A DNA stretch of 64,000 nt from Amphimedon queenslandica (lineage: Eukaryota; Porifera; Demospongiae; Haplosclerida; Niphatidae): the NCBI RefSeq assembly GCF_000090795.2, contig NW_003546301.1, forward strand, positions 1-64,000, in the 5' to 3' direction. The notes under the pieces are model-generated. The model was given only the letters and a program-made list of their open reading frames with translations, had not been told where the DNA came from and did not search any database. The translations under genes and the position numbers were made by a program. Below, piece by piece: positions 12,801 to 24,800 of this stretch. The stretch's first letter is position 1, and the number at the start of each line of letters is the position of its first letter.

Positions 12801-13578
12801 TGTCCCATGTATCTGAAGTGCATTACTTCGAATAACTGACTCACTGATGGAATTACTACTCTGAACACAGTGTTCATCTAGAAAAAATTATTATTTAGCT
12901 AACTAGAGTATGTGAATATACCTGTTACAGGGTAAACCAATATCAACTGATTGCTTATCTGAGTAGTAGAAGTAAGCTCAATTGTTTGAGAGTTATAAGG
13001 AAAAACTTGACTACTAAAAGCCACTCCTGTTTCTCCTGTGATAGAGTATACTCTAACAATACTATCTTCTTCTCCTGGTTGTGATATAGCCAATAGATCT
13101 CCAGGAAATACTCTTAGGGAAGGCTCAAGTAGATACTCAAAAACCTCACTAGTACTGACATTAGAAGTAGAGAAGTAAATCTTTCTCTCACTATTAGCTA
13201 CTGGAGTGTACTGATTACCAGTGTCTCTGTATATCATGACACTAGGAAACTGTACACGATTAGTGTTTCTTCCTTGCCTACGAATTCGTACATTAATTCC
13301 CAAAACAAGTTTACTTATTGTAGTGGTACAATTGAACTCATACTCTCGGAGAACCGTTACACTATTATCCAATGGTACTCCAGTTTTTTCTAATGGTAGA
13401 ATTCGTGATCTCTGGCTTAATAATGAGTACTGCATAAATCTCTCAGTACACTGCTGAGCACCGTATACTATTATTGGAAATGGTAATGTCTCACTTGACT
13501 TAAAACATTCTTGTACTTACCAGGTAGCTCAGAAGTAAAGGCAAGGTACAGACTGAGCATGGGAATGAAAAGCTTCAT
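9879..13578 (-). CDS. Receptor tyrosine kinase with a two-module sponge-type ectodomain
   Basis: The start at 13578 gives a signal peptide ([16 protein letters not shown]) that splices in frame to [12 protein letters not shown]. Two similar extracellular modules of about 170 residues follow (exons near 13458-12921 and 12880-12370). Each has a Cys or CNG next to a hydrophobic strand, a P-x-I/L-x-I-x-R motif and a PxxxFxxGD(V/L) motif. A single membrane segment follows ([20 protein letters not shown]), then a juxtamembrane tail with YTLP, YAEA and YHQP tyrosines. The kinase has [12 protein letters not shown], a FLQEAAIM helix, [16 protein letters not shown] and VPIKWTAPE, so it looks active. 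It ends [11 protein letters not shown]. It probably signals from the plasma membrane, but the ectodomain names no ligand. Sponges have many lineage-specific tyrosine kinases of this kind. Confidence 0.85.
12096..12146. repeat. Short tandem repeat in receptor kinase intron
   Basis: AATACAAATTTATAC is repeated in tandem, with partial flanking units, inside an intron just upstream (in transcript sense) of the membrane-segment exon. No function is suggested. Confidence 0.6.
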
Positions 13579-13852
13579 GATTAACTGCTGGAACTAGTTA
13601 TTGGTTCAAGCTTTGCTGCCAATTATGTATTAGGTGTGAGCAACCTTACAAATAGAATGGATACACAACTGCATGACCAACATGACCAAAAAGTTAATTC
13701 TATTAGGAATACACCTACTAGCTACACCTTGCAAATACAAATGTGTCAGTCAAGTTTATCACTACTCATAATGATTTATTTCTAAATTATTAAAGAAAGG
13801 GAAAAGGATAGATAAAACAGCACAGTTTTAGAATGTTTAGCTCTGGTCAAGT

Positions 13853-14565
13853 TTAGCAGGTATAATAATAGCCAGAGTAACTGTCATAGTAAGAGTAGCA
13901 GCTTGAAGCTATGGACACATTCACTGAAACAACAGCAATGATCATTATGACCATGACAATCATAAAAGTAATGAGACCAAGAAGATTGAGAATTGCAGCA
14001 ATGCGACGATTCCTGGCCATTCCAATCATATCACCATGCAGTGCTGCATCTTGCGCCTATGTAGATATTAACATTGATTAGTCTGTATTCACACTCATGA
14101 TTGTAGACTTACATTAATAGCAAAAATGATGGCAGGAACAGTGCAAAATAGTGCACACCATGTCCCACAAATGAAGCAAAGGAACGTCATCACAATAGAC
14201 AATATCAAGAAGTGATCATTTGTACCATAAGAATGGTATACAACTGGTGTTGCTGTAGGCTGAGTGGTAACAATAACAGCATGATTCTATGCAGTAAAGA
14301 ATTTTGATAAGATTTATGGTGAAACCAGTGGCTTACATTAGGGGCTCCATATGGTATGGCTTGATAGCTGTAGGCAGGGGGGCCTTTTCCTGCTGGATCA
14401 TACTGTGGATTGTAAGGCTATCATAGAGAAAAAAATAATATTAACACTATTTGATAAAAGCTTACAGGAGGGGAGGAATTGTATAATAGTGACTGGTTTT
14501 GACCTGTTTAATAAAAGTAAAAGCAAAAATAAAGACAACTGCTAAGTGAGTTAACACTTACTCAT
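13853..14565 (-). CDS. CD225/dispanin-family membrane protein
   Basis: Five exons read on the minus strand. The start exon holds only ATG A (14565-14562), then SQNQSLLYNSSPP, then a Pro/Tyr-rich tail (YNPQYDPAGKGPPAYSYQAI). A first membrane segment (FLILSIVMTFLCFICGTWCALF) leads to the family loop AQDAALHGDMIGMARNRRIA. A second segment (AILNLLGLITFMIVMVMIIA) and a short Ser/Tyr/Cys end (SCYSYYDSYSGYYYTC) complete it. Two hydrophobic segments joined by a loop with small residues and Arg are typical of CD225/dispanins, the family of vertebrate IFITM and proline-rich transmembrane proteins. A membrane or vesicle role is inferred. An antiviral role should not be assumed. Confidence 0.85.
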
Positions 14566-14801
14566 GATGAAACTGAAGCAAAGTATGTGTAAGCAACTAT
14601 GGCTAGAGAACTAGGGTGGGGCTCTTGTACTTTGCTAGCTCAGTACAATAAGTAATTATAATCATTTCACTGCCTCGTGAATCTACTACAAAACTGATAA
14701 ATAATTAATTTTTACTTCAACTAATGTAAAAAAGTAAAAGCTAAAATTAATACATTCACACACGAGTCTAAATTAAAATCAATTATTGCAATTAAATAAT
14801 G

Positions 14802-17630
14802 TTAATCGTCCCAATCAGAATCAGAATCAGAATCATCTGATCCTGACTCTGAGTCACTCAATTCAAACGCTATACGACGAGCCAAAATTGAAGCAACATC
14901 ATTTCCGTGAGACTGCTGCTTCTTCTCAACTTGAGTTTGCTCCTCTACCTTACGCAACTGCTTGCCTATAGACACAAATAATAAAAAAATACATGTACAT
15001 GCACATATAATTATGACAAAAACTTAATGCTAGAAATTGATTTGACATTAAAATCCATATGAATGAATTTTTGCTTAGTTGACTTGATTTTATAGTAATT
15101 ATGTAATATGTTTTTTACAAGTGTGACATACCAAGTCTAATAGCAGCAAGCAAGTCATTACGAGGATCATCAGGTGGTTTAGCCACTGGAGCTGCTGCTG
15201 CAGCTGGAGCTGTCACTTCAATGGGGACAGCAGTAGGTGGGGGAGGGGGAGGAGCCGGTATATTTGCCATTGGAGGGGGCGGAGGAGGGGGAGGAGCTGG
15301 AGCCTGTAATTAATGAGACACAAATAAAATAAAATAATTGATATCATGATTACTATAGTGGGCATTGGAGGGGGAGGAGCTGGTACCGGAACAGGAACAT
15401 TAGATCCATAATTTGCCATCTGCAANNNNNNNNNNNNNNNNNNNNTGGTACATTATATTGCTGCATAGGAGCAAGATCAACTGGTGGAGGAGGAGGAGGA
15501 GCAATCGGTTTAACAACAGGCTATAAAATAAAATCAATAATAAAAATTATAATTATTTCATTTCCTTACCCTAGGTGACTCCTGACCAATATTACTAACA
15601 GGTGGAGGTGGAGGAGCATAAGATGGTTTGTTAGCAGCAATTGAACCACTCCTCCTAATATTCTCAGGTGATGGATCAGAAGGAGGATAGCCTAAACAAT
15701 ACAAATACATATAAGTATATTACTAGTAATAGAAAATATTACAATAATAGTAATCATTGTACTGTCTTAACAATAAATACCTGTACTATCGTCAAAGCCA
15801 GAAACGTTGCTGTCACGTGAGACTCGTACTAATTGTGCTGAAGATCTATTCTCAGCCACAACGTCACGAAACTCGACGTCTGCTCCAATAAACTTCTTCT
15901 TTTCAGCAACACGAATCTCTTTCTTGGGTTGATTGTCACGATTACGACGACGCTTCTTTTTCTCCTAAACAGTTTAAAATATTGCCATGTCAGTATTACA
16001 GTCATTTAATTTAAAGTAAGTAATGTATACATGTACATGTAAATGCTGAGATAGTCAGTGAGTATAATATGGATAAATAGTGATGATTCTTAGTTATTGT
16101 GTGGGAGGATACTATTACACAAACATAACCTTGCAACTTCAGCATAAAGTTTGGCTAGATATTAAGTTAAAAACACCTAATAACTACAAAAAAAACTTAT
16201 TGGCAAGGTTTCCCTGATATTATGCTCGGTGGGCTAAACAGCATTCTCCATGACTGACAGGCTTTTGGAACAATTTTTAAAATTCATTAAATAATCCAAT
16301 TTTGCTCAGAATGAGCTCAACTTTTCTACACAACATAAGTACATTATAAAAATGGAGAAGTCTCTCCTTTTAAATTTTGGTGAAATCTGGCCCAAGACCA
16401 TGTACACTGTACTATTTTTTAAAATCCTTTGGGAAACCCTGCTTATTCGCTAATGTGAGAAAATAGGAAACCCTGCTTATTTGCTAATGTGAGAAAATGT
16501 ATTCATGTACATGTACCATTGCTTACTCTTTTCTTTTTCTTCTCCAGCAGCTCATTCTGTGCTTCAACCCAAAGACGGTAAAAGTAATTAGGATCAGTAT
16601 AAAACTTGAGTCCTTCCTTTCCATCGTCTCTGTACTGAGTGAAATCATTAAGAGCAGGAGGCTGGTCACAGGATGTGTATGACTCGTACACTGCTGTGGG
16701 CAGAGTCTGACGAGAAAGGATTTGCTGATCCTCCATATGCTTGCTCTTGAAATGCGTCATTGATATAATATCTTCCACTTTAACTATACAAGGATAAACA
16801 ATCAATGTTTACACACATAAGGAGCAGACGGTCACACTACATAGATATATACATGAACAAACATCATGATAATTACAGTAAAAGGAAGTGACGTATGCCC
16901 CAACTCAATCATAATACATAACAGTGTACATGTGCATTAATTCTGAATTGTCAAATACTGTAAGCTTTATGCATTCGAATTTGTGAAAATTGTAGTGAGA
17001 GACAGATTATAAATCAACTTATAAGTAGCGGCAAAATTCTTACAAACATCATGGCCAACCTTTGGCCAGACATTGTTAAAATTGATATTTAAGAATAAAT
17101 GAGACTGAAAATGTCAGCCTAGCCATGAAGCATGCAACGGATAACCTTCATCTGAGATCCCATAACGTTAATCTCACGCCTCTATTGCTACGTTAATTTT
17201 GATCTCAGTTAATACCCTATAATTATTCCCCACAATAATACTAGAGTAGATGCACTAGTTACGACACACTTGAATCTTTAATAACACAAATTAGTTTTAC
17301 TTTATCATGGTGGGTTGGGCCTAATCATGGATGCATAGTCTAATTATCATGAGAAGTACCTTCTTCCTTTACGGTGGCATCCATTTGCTTTAGTGACTTG
17401 TTGAGGTCCCCAACACGACGAGTGAGAGTCGTTGAACGTTGAAAGATATTATTGGCCTCATTGAATAGCTCACCGAACAAGTTCTCCGCATGCTTTGAGA
17501 GACTGCTCAATTGAAGGATGAGACCAGACAATGAGTTAACGACAACTCCCTCCAATTCATTCTTGATCTTCTCGTTGAGTTGAGAGCGACAAACAAAGAC
17601 AGGCTCGATAGCCCTCTTGACAAGAGGCAT
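14802..17630 (-). CDS. WASF: WAVE/WASF actin nucleation-promoting factor
   Basis: The WAVE homology domain is at the N-terminus: [29 protein letters not shown], then the [20 protein letters not shown] stretch near residues 130-170. A basic region ([15 protein letters not shown]) and a long proline-rich part follow. The C-terminus has a WH2 motif ([15 protein letters not shown]), a central segment ([15 protein letters not shown]) and an acidic tail rich in DSDS ending DWDD. This layout is that of WAVE proteins, which activate Arp2/3 at the leading edge under Rac control in the WAVE regulatory complex. The proline-rich part is interrupted by 20 Ns at 15426-15445, so its exact length is unknown. 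The start lies 186 bp from the start of a divergent small gene. Confidence 0.95.
15426..15445. other. Assembly gap of 20 Ns
   Basis: Exactly 20 Ns interrupt the proline-rich part of WAVE, between a frame encoding [15 protein letters not shown] and one encoding [13 protein letters not shown]. The round number suggests a placeholder. Coding or intron sequence may be missing. Confidence 0.95.
16200..16499. repeat. Dispersed repeat, copy 2, with a 34-bp tandem duplication
   Basis: Lies in a WAVE intron. It shares AATTTTTAAAATTCATTAAA, GAATGAGCTCAACTTTTCT, CACAACATAAG and GGTGAAATCTGGCC with the copies at 32265 and 61195. At 16432-16499 a unit starting GGAAACCCTGCTTATT and ending TAATGTGAGAAAAT is present twice in tandem with one clear mismatch, so that duplication is recent. 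Confidence 0.7.
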
Positions 17631-17816
17631 CTTTTCTAGGATTGTTACTAAAAATAGATGTTATTTTAACCTCCTAAACTATAAAAATGGCGCAGTAAGC
17701 TCAAATAGGAGGGGCTGGGACCATAGGACCCACCCAGTCAAACACCCACTTCTTCTTTGTGCAGAAAACAAAGTCTATTCTTTAGTCAGGTCTATTTTAC
17801 TGACTGCTGATGCATT
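17631..17816. promoter_or_regulatory. Divergent promoter between WAVE and a small membrane protein gene
   Basis: The 186 bp separate two start codons pointing away from each other, so it must hold the 5' leaders and probably both core promoters. It is more G+C-rich than nearby introns (GGGGCTGGGACC and similar). No specific factor site was assigned. Confidence 0.5.
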
Positions 17817-18042
17817 ATGGAAGGAGATTCAGCTGGACCACCTCATAGACAAATGATTTCAGATTCTCTGCAAATGTGGATTCTATTTCCAGCTTTATTA
17901 GTGTTCCTAGTGATCATTGGTAAGCCCATACAGTCTAGACAACAATTGTAAATTTCTGCTATTAATAGGATTTCTTATATATAAACTACTGCAACGACAA
18001 AGGGCAAGGAACAACAAGGAAAAGAAACCAAAGAAGAAATGA
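17817..18042 (+). CDS. Small single-pass membrane protein, 59 residues
   Basis: Two exons (17817-17919 and 17969-18042) joined by a 49-bp intron with good GT-AG ends give MEGDSAGPPHRQMISDSLQ, a membrane segment (MWILFPALLVFLVIIGFLIY), then a very basic tail (KLLQRQRARNNKEKKPKKK). The positive-inside rule predicts a cytosolic C-terminus. The preserved frame across the intron and the divergent pairing with WAVE argue that this is a real gene. No family is recognised; small integral membrane (SMIM-type) proteins have this shape. The lysine-rich end would fit ER or nuclear-envelope membranes, but that is inference. Confidence 0.65.
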
Positions 18043-18144
18043 AGAAATACTAGGATTATAATTGGCATTTTCTATGGCATATAAATATTTTTGTTAATAA
18101 TTATTAGACTATTATTGAAAAAATACATTATAATTGATTTGCAA

Positions 18145-21100
18145 TTATAAAACTTTGTACAATGCTATACTTGATGATATCATTCCAAGTAGCCCAACCA
18201 ATATTGTAGGCAATCGACTAGACCACAGAAACCCGGCAGGCAAGAAATGAATTGCGTTGATGAGATCTGCGATATCTTGCACCAATGATAAGACAGGCAT
18301 CTTCCATTCCCCACTTTTGTAGACTGTTCTTAGTAATCTCCAAGATCTCATTATATTAATAATCAGTAGCATTATCCATAGTTTTGTGCACCATATTGAT
18401 AACCATTCTCGACGCGGACTGTCAAACAATTTACTAACTTGTCCAGCCCAAGACAACTGCTCCACTGGGTTATACGCTAAAGAAGCTAAGCATTCCAAAG
18501 CATCCAGTGCAAATGCAAATAGTTCGTGATTACTATCATTCTAGAAATCATAAAAAAGAAATATTACATAAGTTATACAAATAAAACAAACTTGAGGTAC
18601 TGTACATTACTCTGACTTAGGACATAACAAACCATTGATACAAGTCAAAACGCTCATACAAAGAATATTACAAAAGACATAATTTGGACTAGTACAATTG
18701 GTATTGATATTCATGTAATCAAAGTATGACTGGGAATCTTTATGAGGCAACCACCACCAGTTCAGCCAAATGTATCAGTGACTATTTTAATCATTTTCTT
18801 ACAATTGTTGAATATGAGTTTAACTGCGCTAGGATCATGCATGCTGTTATACGTATCAAAACTAATGAACATGCATTTACATGTATAATGAGCAGTTTTA
18901 TTATCCAGTTCATCTAAAATTATAATTACCTAACTACCAGACTTACTGTAATTATAATTACTCACTTCTATTCAATTGTGGGCAATCACGTACACATTAT
19001 GTATTGATTAAATATAATGCATACTAAGATAGGGCATAATGGGTAAAAATAGTAGTACCTAAATACTCTATCAATGATTAGTTTCTACTACTCAATATTA
19101 AACAGGTCCCTGGTCAAGGAAACTTATGGAACATGTAAACGGTATGGCCCCTTATGTCATTAAGTTTAAACTGTTGCTAGGGGAAATCAGTTTCCTACTT
19201 CATAACATGCATGTAGCATTATGCACTATAGGCAAATTACATTCTCATTTCAGATGATAAAATTTTTTAACCAATCAATAATCAGTACTATAGCAAAACT
19301 CAAGTTATTTCACAATAATCAAAATGGATATGCAGAGTAAAGCATAAAATCAACAGTCTAACACAAGGTATGCCAGATTTTTGTAAGCATAAGTAAATTA
19401 CAATAAAAAATTATTTTCTGTTACTAAAAAAATATTAATTCATGGACAGGCTTTTAATTCTCTAATTCTAGAGCTACAACATGGATCTTACATAAAAATT
19501 AATAATCATTAAGCTGAAACTATACCAAATACAAAGGGTAGAAGTAAAGTTATCAAGGAAACAGAAACCAAAATCAACAGCATAAGATGCGAAACCAAAC
19601 AACAATAGAACTAAAACTATTATTAGAGTCTGAGGGATAAAACTTGTGAGGGATAAACTTGACAGAACTATGAACAGTATTATTGTTATTATTAATGTTA
19701 TTATTATTGCTATTATTACCATTATTATTATCACTTATTATTATTATCAGTAGAACTTGATCATAAAAAAATATCAATACTAAAATAACTTGAACTATGA
19801 GAATTATGTAAAACTAACTACATGCAATGTGATTAAATAAAAAAAATAATTAATTGAAAATCATTTCGTGGAAAATAAAAAAAAATTAAATTTTGCACTA
19901 TAGTTATGCAAATTTTAATCTCATTGGGTACTTAGGGTAAATATTATGAACACTAAGCTGCCTTTTCTGAGCACTCTAGCAATTATGTTTATTTCCATTA
20001 GCAAAAAAGTGAACTATGTTGTACTGGGTCAATAGTACTATACATTAGTACAATAATAAAACAATAATACTGACAGTACAATAATGCAGTACTATACAAT
20101 AACATAATTATGACAAAATAAAATTATTAGTAAAATCTTTATCGAAAAGTGCTGTCATTACTCATTACATGGGTAAGCATACTAGCATAGTCACTTTTTC
20201 TCTGCAATTACAATTACCTCAAATAAATGTGACAGATTAATGTTACTATTGCGTCAAAACAAAAATCTAACAAATAAATTGCCTACATCACATAGCGGAC
20301 TCATAATAAAGTTGATACAATACAAGGCCTTTTCTATATGATAGAGCAAACTCAAAAGTGTTGGTGTGTTTTGAATGAGTAACAAGTACCTTTTGATGGT
20401 GCAATAGAATTACATGCAACAAAAACATTTCCACTAACTGTACTGGCAGAATTACTCGCATAATTTGTACCATAGTAAGTCTGAATTGATCAACGATTTA
20501 TTTAATTGAGTGTATAATTAGCTCAAGATTCTGAACCTGTAATGCAATTACAATGTTACTTTCATCAGAGCAAAAACGAACAACAAGCTATTACCAAGAA
20601 CTGACAGACTAACAAGATTATACATTAATTAATACAAAAGAATCAACAAAGTTGAGAATCTGGCTTCGCACTTGTTCTGGCTTTGGACTTGTTCTGGCTT
20701 ACTACTATTGGTTGTTACTTAATATCAGTCATGAATGCAAGTTGCAATAGCTATCTAACAAACATGGTTATCTAATAAGTTTTCATGTGAACAACACAAA
20801 CTAGTGATGACTCATCACGTAAGTTCAATCAATTAGTTTACATTATTTAATAAGCACAAGTGAACATATGTTGGTGTGTTCATATGGACTCTTAAGGCTA
20901 TTCTTATAGCATACAATGGCTTGTGTTACTATTATTCTTAATAATGACCTATGTTCCCATTACACTCAGTAGCACATTAGTTGTCTTGGCTATAATGGCT
21001 AATAACACAGTAACTGAAAGTTGTTCAATATAGTAGATATAAACAATTATAGATCATGCTATTCGACTTTTTTCATATGACTAAAGGTCGATTTATTGTT

Positions 21101-21639
21101 CCCAATAGGTAGCTATAGGGCAGATGCAGGTGCAGGATGGTTACCATTATTAACAATAAACATCATATATATTGAATAGAATACCGGTAGGAAGCTATTT
21201 CTATGCTACGCCAAGTTACAAAATTGTGAAATTAATTGTTAAAACCAGGGATAAAATAGACTACCGTAACCTATGTTAAAACCATAAATAATGATTAAAA
21301 GTTACATGTACATTATAATATTAGCAAACAATTTAGATTTTTATTGTAACAGTGCAATACCTCATTCCACTTTTGATAGATATTTTTGACGTTACATAGT
21401 GTTGCCGGAGTGTTGAGTAGTCTAAAGACTAGTCTTGCAGCACTGATACTACTAGAAACTCTGGCTGCTGTAGATTCACTTTTATCTTTAGTGATGAACC
21501 TTCTGACCATTAAAAGCCTACCATTGCGTGGCTCAACTAATGCCCCATCATAAAATATAGCTGCATACTGACATACTCTTAGAAGTTTGTCACGACAAGG
21601 ATATTTAGTAAATGTATCCTCGAGATATTCCAGGGCCAT
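18145..21639 (-). CDS. PEX11G: Peroxisomal membrane protein PEX11 gamma
   Basis: Exon 1 (21639-21361) starts MALEYLEDTFTKYPCRDKLL, matching the GRDRLIRVLGY start of PEX11G, and includes the RLVFRLLNT helix. Exon 2 (18540-18145) encodes LAYNPVEQLSWAGQ, a hydrophobic hairpin, DIADLINAIHFLPAGFLW and a final LVGLLGMISSSIALYKVL. These align closely with human PEX11G (YYPCEHVAWAAD; NLADLANAVHWLPRGVLWAG; LVGLMGTISSILSMYQ). PEX11 proteins tubulate and divide peroxisomes. The join is in phase. The single intron is about 2.8 kb, among the longest here, and contains an (ATT)n run near 19676-19745 but no other gene that I can see. Confidence 0.9.
18541..21360. other. 2.8-kb intron of PEX11G
   Basis: AT-rich, with no supported exon on either strand. 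It holds an (ATT)n stretch at 19676-19745 and a short direct repeat CTTGTTCTGGCTT near 20672-20700. The small open frames present are low in complexity. Confidence 0.6.
19676..19745. repeat. (ATT)n microsatellite
   Basis: Imperfect ATT/ATTATC trinucleotide run inside the PEX11G intron. The overlapping frames rich in Ile or Asn are products of this repeat. Confidence 0.8.
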
Positions 21640-21824
21640 TTTGAAATCCAGCCACACCTCTCAAAATCAAACAAAGATTTAAAATAAAGTAATGAAATTA
21701 AAACAATTCATCACAATATTATCATTATCAGAAGCAGAAAAATAAACCTAGCGTTTTTTATGAACTACATGTATTGAATTGGCCATACTAAGGAAAAATA
21801 ATGTGAGACAATACGTCAGTAATG

Positions 21825-24800
21825 TTAGTATCCACGAAGACACCAGGCTGGTGTACGCTGGATCTCTCCAAAGTCTTTATCCCAACCAGAGAGGTCATCA
21901 GGAGGTATGTCTTCTTGACTAGCTGGGAAATGGTCAAAGTTGGATGTGTCGGTAGCTCCCCTAACCTAAAGACAATTAATTCAGTTGATAATTATTATAT
22001 AGCATTAATGATGAACATTACATTTGGAACAATTGGTGGCACAACAACCCTCTTCTTCAATCCTTCCCAATCAAATCCTTGAAACCACCTGCAAACACAT
22101 AGACAATAAAACTGATATCAATAGAGACAATAAAACTAATATCAATAGAGACATATCTAAGGCTATAATCACAGTGATGATGGATGTTTTTGACATCAGA
22201 TATCCATTGTCAGGCATAATGGACTGGATGATTTCAGTACAAACATCATTACATACAAACATGCTGACTATTAATACAGAGCCATGATGCAAGAGTGATA
22301 TCACATGTAATTAAATAGAACATGATATAAAGCAATAGTATCTAAAGACCATTCCTCAAGCAATCCAGCTTAATTAAAAATTGAGGGTAAATGTTACACA
22401 TAATTAAAAACAATGTGTAAGTGTTAGACATTGTTAAACAGAAACAAAACTTTGTTTCAAAATGAATAATATAGTATACTGTCAAGACAAAATGCTGCAT
22501 CATACCATGACATTGCAGACTCACCTGTGGCCTTTAATATCATTAAGACCATTTCTTAAGTAACCCAGACGCTCTGCAGGGTTGTCCCTAATAAGAAGTA
22601 TGACATGAGACAAGTAAACTGTGACTGTGAGTGTATGTGTGTCTCTACCTGCACAGTTTCTTAATGAGGTTCTGAGCACTGCGGGTGATTTTCTTAGGAA
22701 AATCAACCACATCAATACCCTTCAGAATGATATTGTATGTACGCATTGGATCAGCACCAGAGAAAGGAGGACTGAGTAATAAAAAGGAATGTTAAGGACA
22801 CATTCTCTCTCTCTGATTTTACCTTCCTGTTAACAACTCATACATCAATATCCCAAGGGACCAATAATCAGCAGACAAATCATGACCCTTGAAAGGAAGC
22901 AGTGTTATAACACACAATATGAGTGATATCAATATTACTTTGTTCAGAATGATCTCGGGGGCAACATACTCAGGTGTTCCACAAAAAGTCCATGTCTTAC
23001 GCCCAGGACCAATATACTTGGCAAAACCAAAGTCAACCTAGCATAAACGTAAATATTATTTCATTCAGGGTCTATGGTTTATAGCCCATAACAATTTACA
23101 CCTATGCATACTTTAGAAATGAAATAATATTCATTTACAGGAAATTATAGTGAAAGGTAGCAGCAGTGTGTAAGTCAGAACAGGAGATTGCATAATCCTT
23201 GCAACAAGAGTTTTATAAGGTTTATTTTGTTAAGTGGGTGAATTATTATTGAGGATAACACCTAAGTAGCTCTTACTCCCTTATAAGCAGATTTTCAATT
23301 CTATTCTTGCTGCAAAGAGAGTACAACTTCCTGTACCATGAAAGAGTGTTGGACTTTAATGAATAGGGTATGACCAGCATTATACATTATGTACATGTAT
23401 AGCAATGGCAGAAACCAAACTCATTAAAGCAAATTCAATACATAAGCTGGCATAATTATTCAATTAGAGTCTACGCCCTTGTGTGCACAACAATAATATA
23501 AATGGAAGTTACAATTGAAAACGAAATAATGAAATTAGTATTATCTGCTTTTTATTAGACTATGCACATGACTAAACATTGAATTAGGTCTAATGACGCA
23601 TAATTGACAATTTACATGAACTAACCAATTTAACATAGCCAGCATTATCAAGCAACAGATTCTCTGGTTTGAGATCACGGTAGACAATCTCCCTTGAGTG
23701 TAAATATTGGAATGCCTCAACAACACATGCAGTACAGAACCTTGTTGTAGCATCATCAAAGCTTCCCCTATGTATATGTAATGCAACTAACATAGTTACT
23801 ACACAATACTGTTGCAATACCTGTCCCTCAGAATAGTCCAGAGTTCCCCTCCAAGACAAACTTCAAGCAACATGTAGAGATACTTAGGACAGCGGAATGT
23901 TTTATACAGCCTGTACACAGAAGGCAAACATGAACAAATAACCTGTACTTTTAAAGACTCTCACCTTGTTATGAATGGAGAACGGCCGGACAACATGATA
24001 GACTTCTCTGAAAAGATGTGCTCTTGCTGTCGTGTGTCAACAATGTGCTTCTTACGAAGGCACTTCAAAGCAAAAGTACGAGTGCTATCAGTCTTCAGTT
24101 GAACCTTTAATAACGAGGGAGGGAGGGGGAAGATAGAGAGAGAGGATAAGAGAGGGAGAAAAATGTAGAAAAAGGAAAAATGTGGGAGGATAGAGTAAAT
24201 ATTTACCAATTCCACTCTTCCAAATCCACCCATCCCAAGAGTCTCTACTCTAACAAGATCATCAAGAGTCATCATTGAATATTCCTTAGTATCTTCATCT
24301 TCAATCAACACACTACACAATCAATAGAGGATCTTATGATCCTTATCCTAATACACATACCCCTCAAGCTTCTTCTCTTCACTATCTTTGTATGTTCGCT
24401 CCACCAGATTTCCAATCAGTTGAGTAAAGTGACTGGTGATATGTCATACTAATAATGCATACATTGGAGGCAATAATGACTTACTCTCTATCAACACAAA
24501 GACAACAAACGTTGCTGGTAGCAATAACACTAGCTGTACGGTATTTATCCCTGAAATAAATAAAATAAATACAAATATTCAAGTAACATGGCTCACCCCA
24601 ATAATGCCTTTTCTCCAAAATAGTCTCCACGCCCTAATTCCCTAATAGTTTCTTCAGGCGCATCAGGTGAAGCTTGTTTAGTGATCTTAACCTATTAATA
24701 TAAATACATGTAGTCAGTACATTAGTATTGGACTAGAGGTATGTGCACACTATGCCCTTAAACTGGTTTGAAACCAGTTTAGAAATAAACCAGTTTAGTG

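Noticed and set aside
13853-14565. Reading the CD225 protein as an antiviral IFITM
   Set aside because: The CD225/dispanin fold is shared by many membrane proteins with other roles; sequence alone does not support antiviral function.
19474-19777. Minus-strand frames rich in Ile or Asn
   Set aside because: Translation of an (ATT)n microsatellite.
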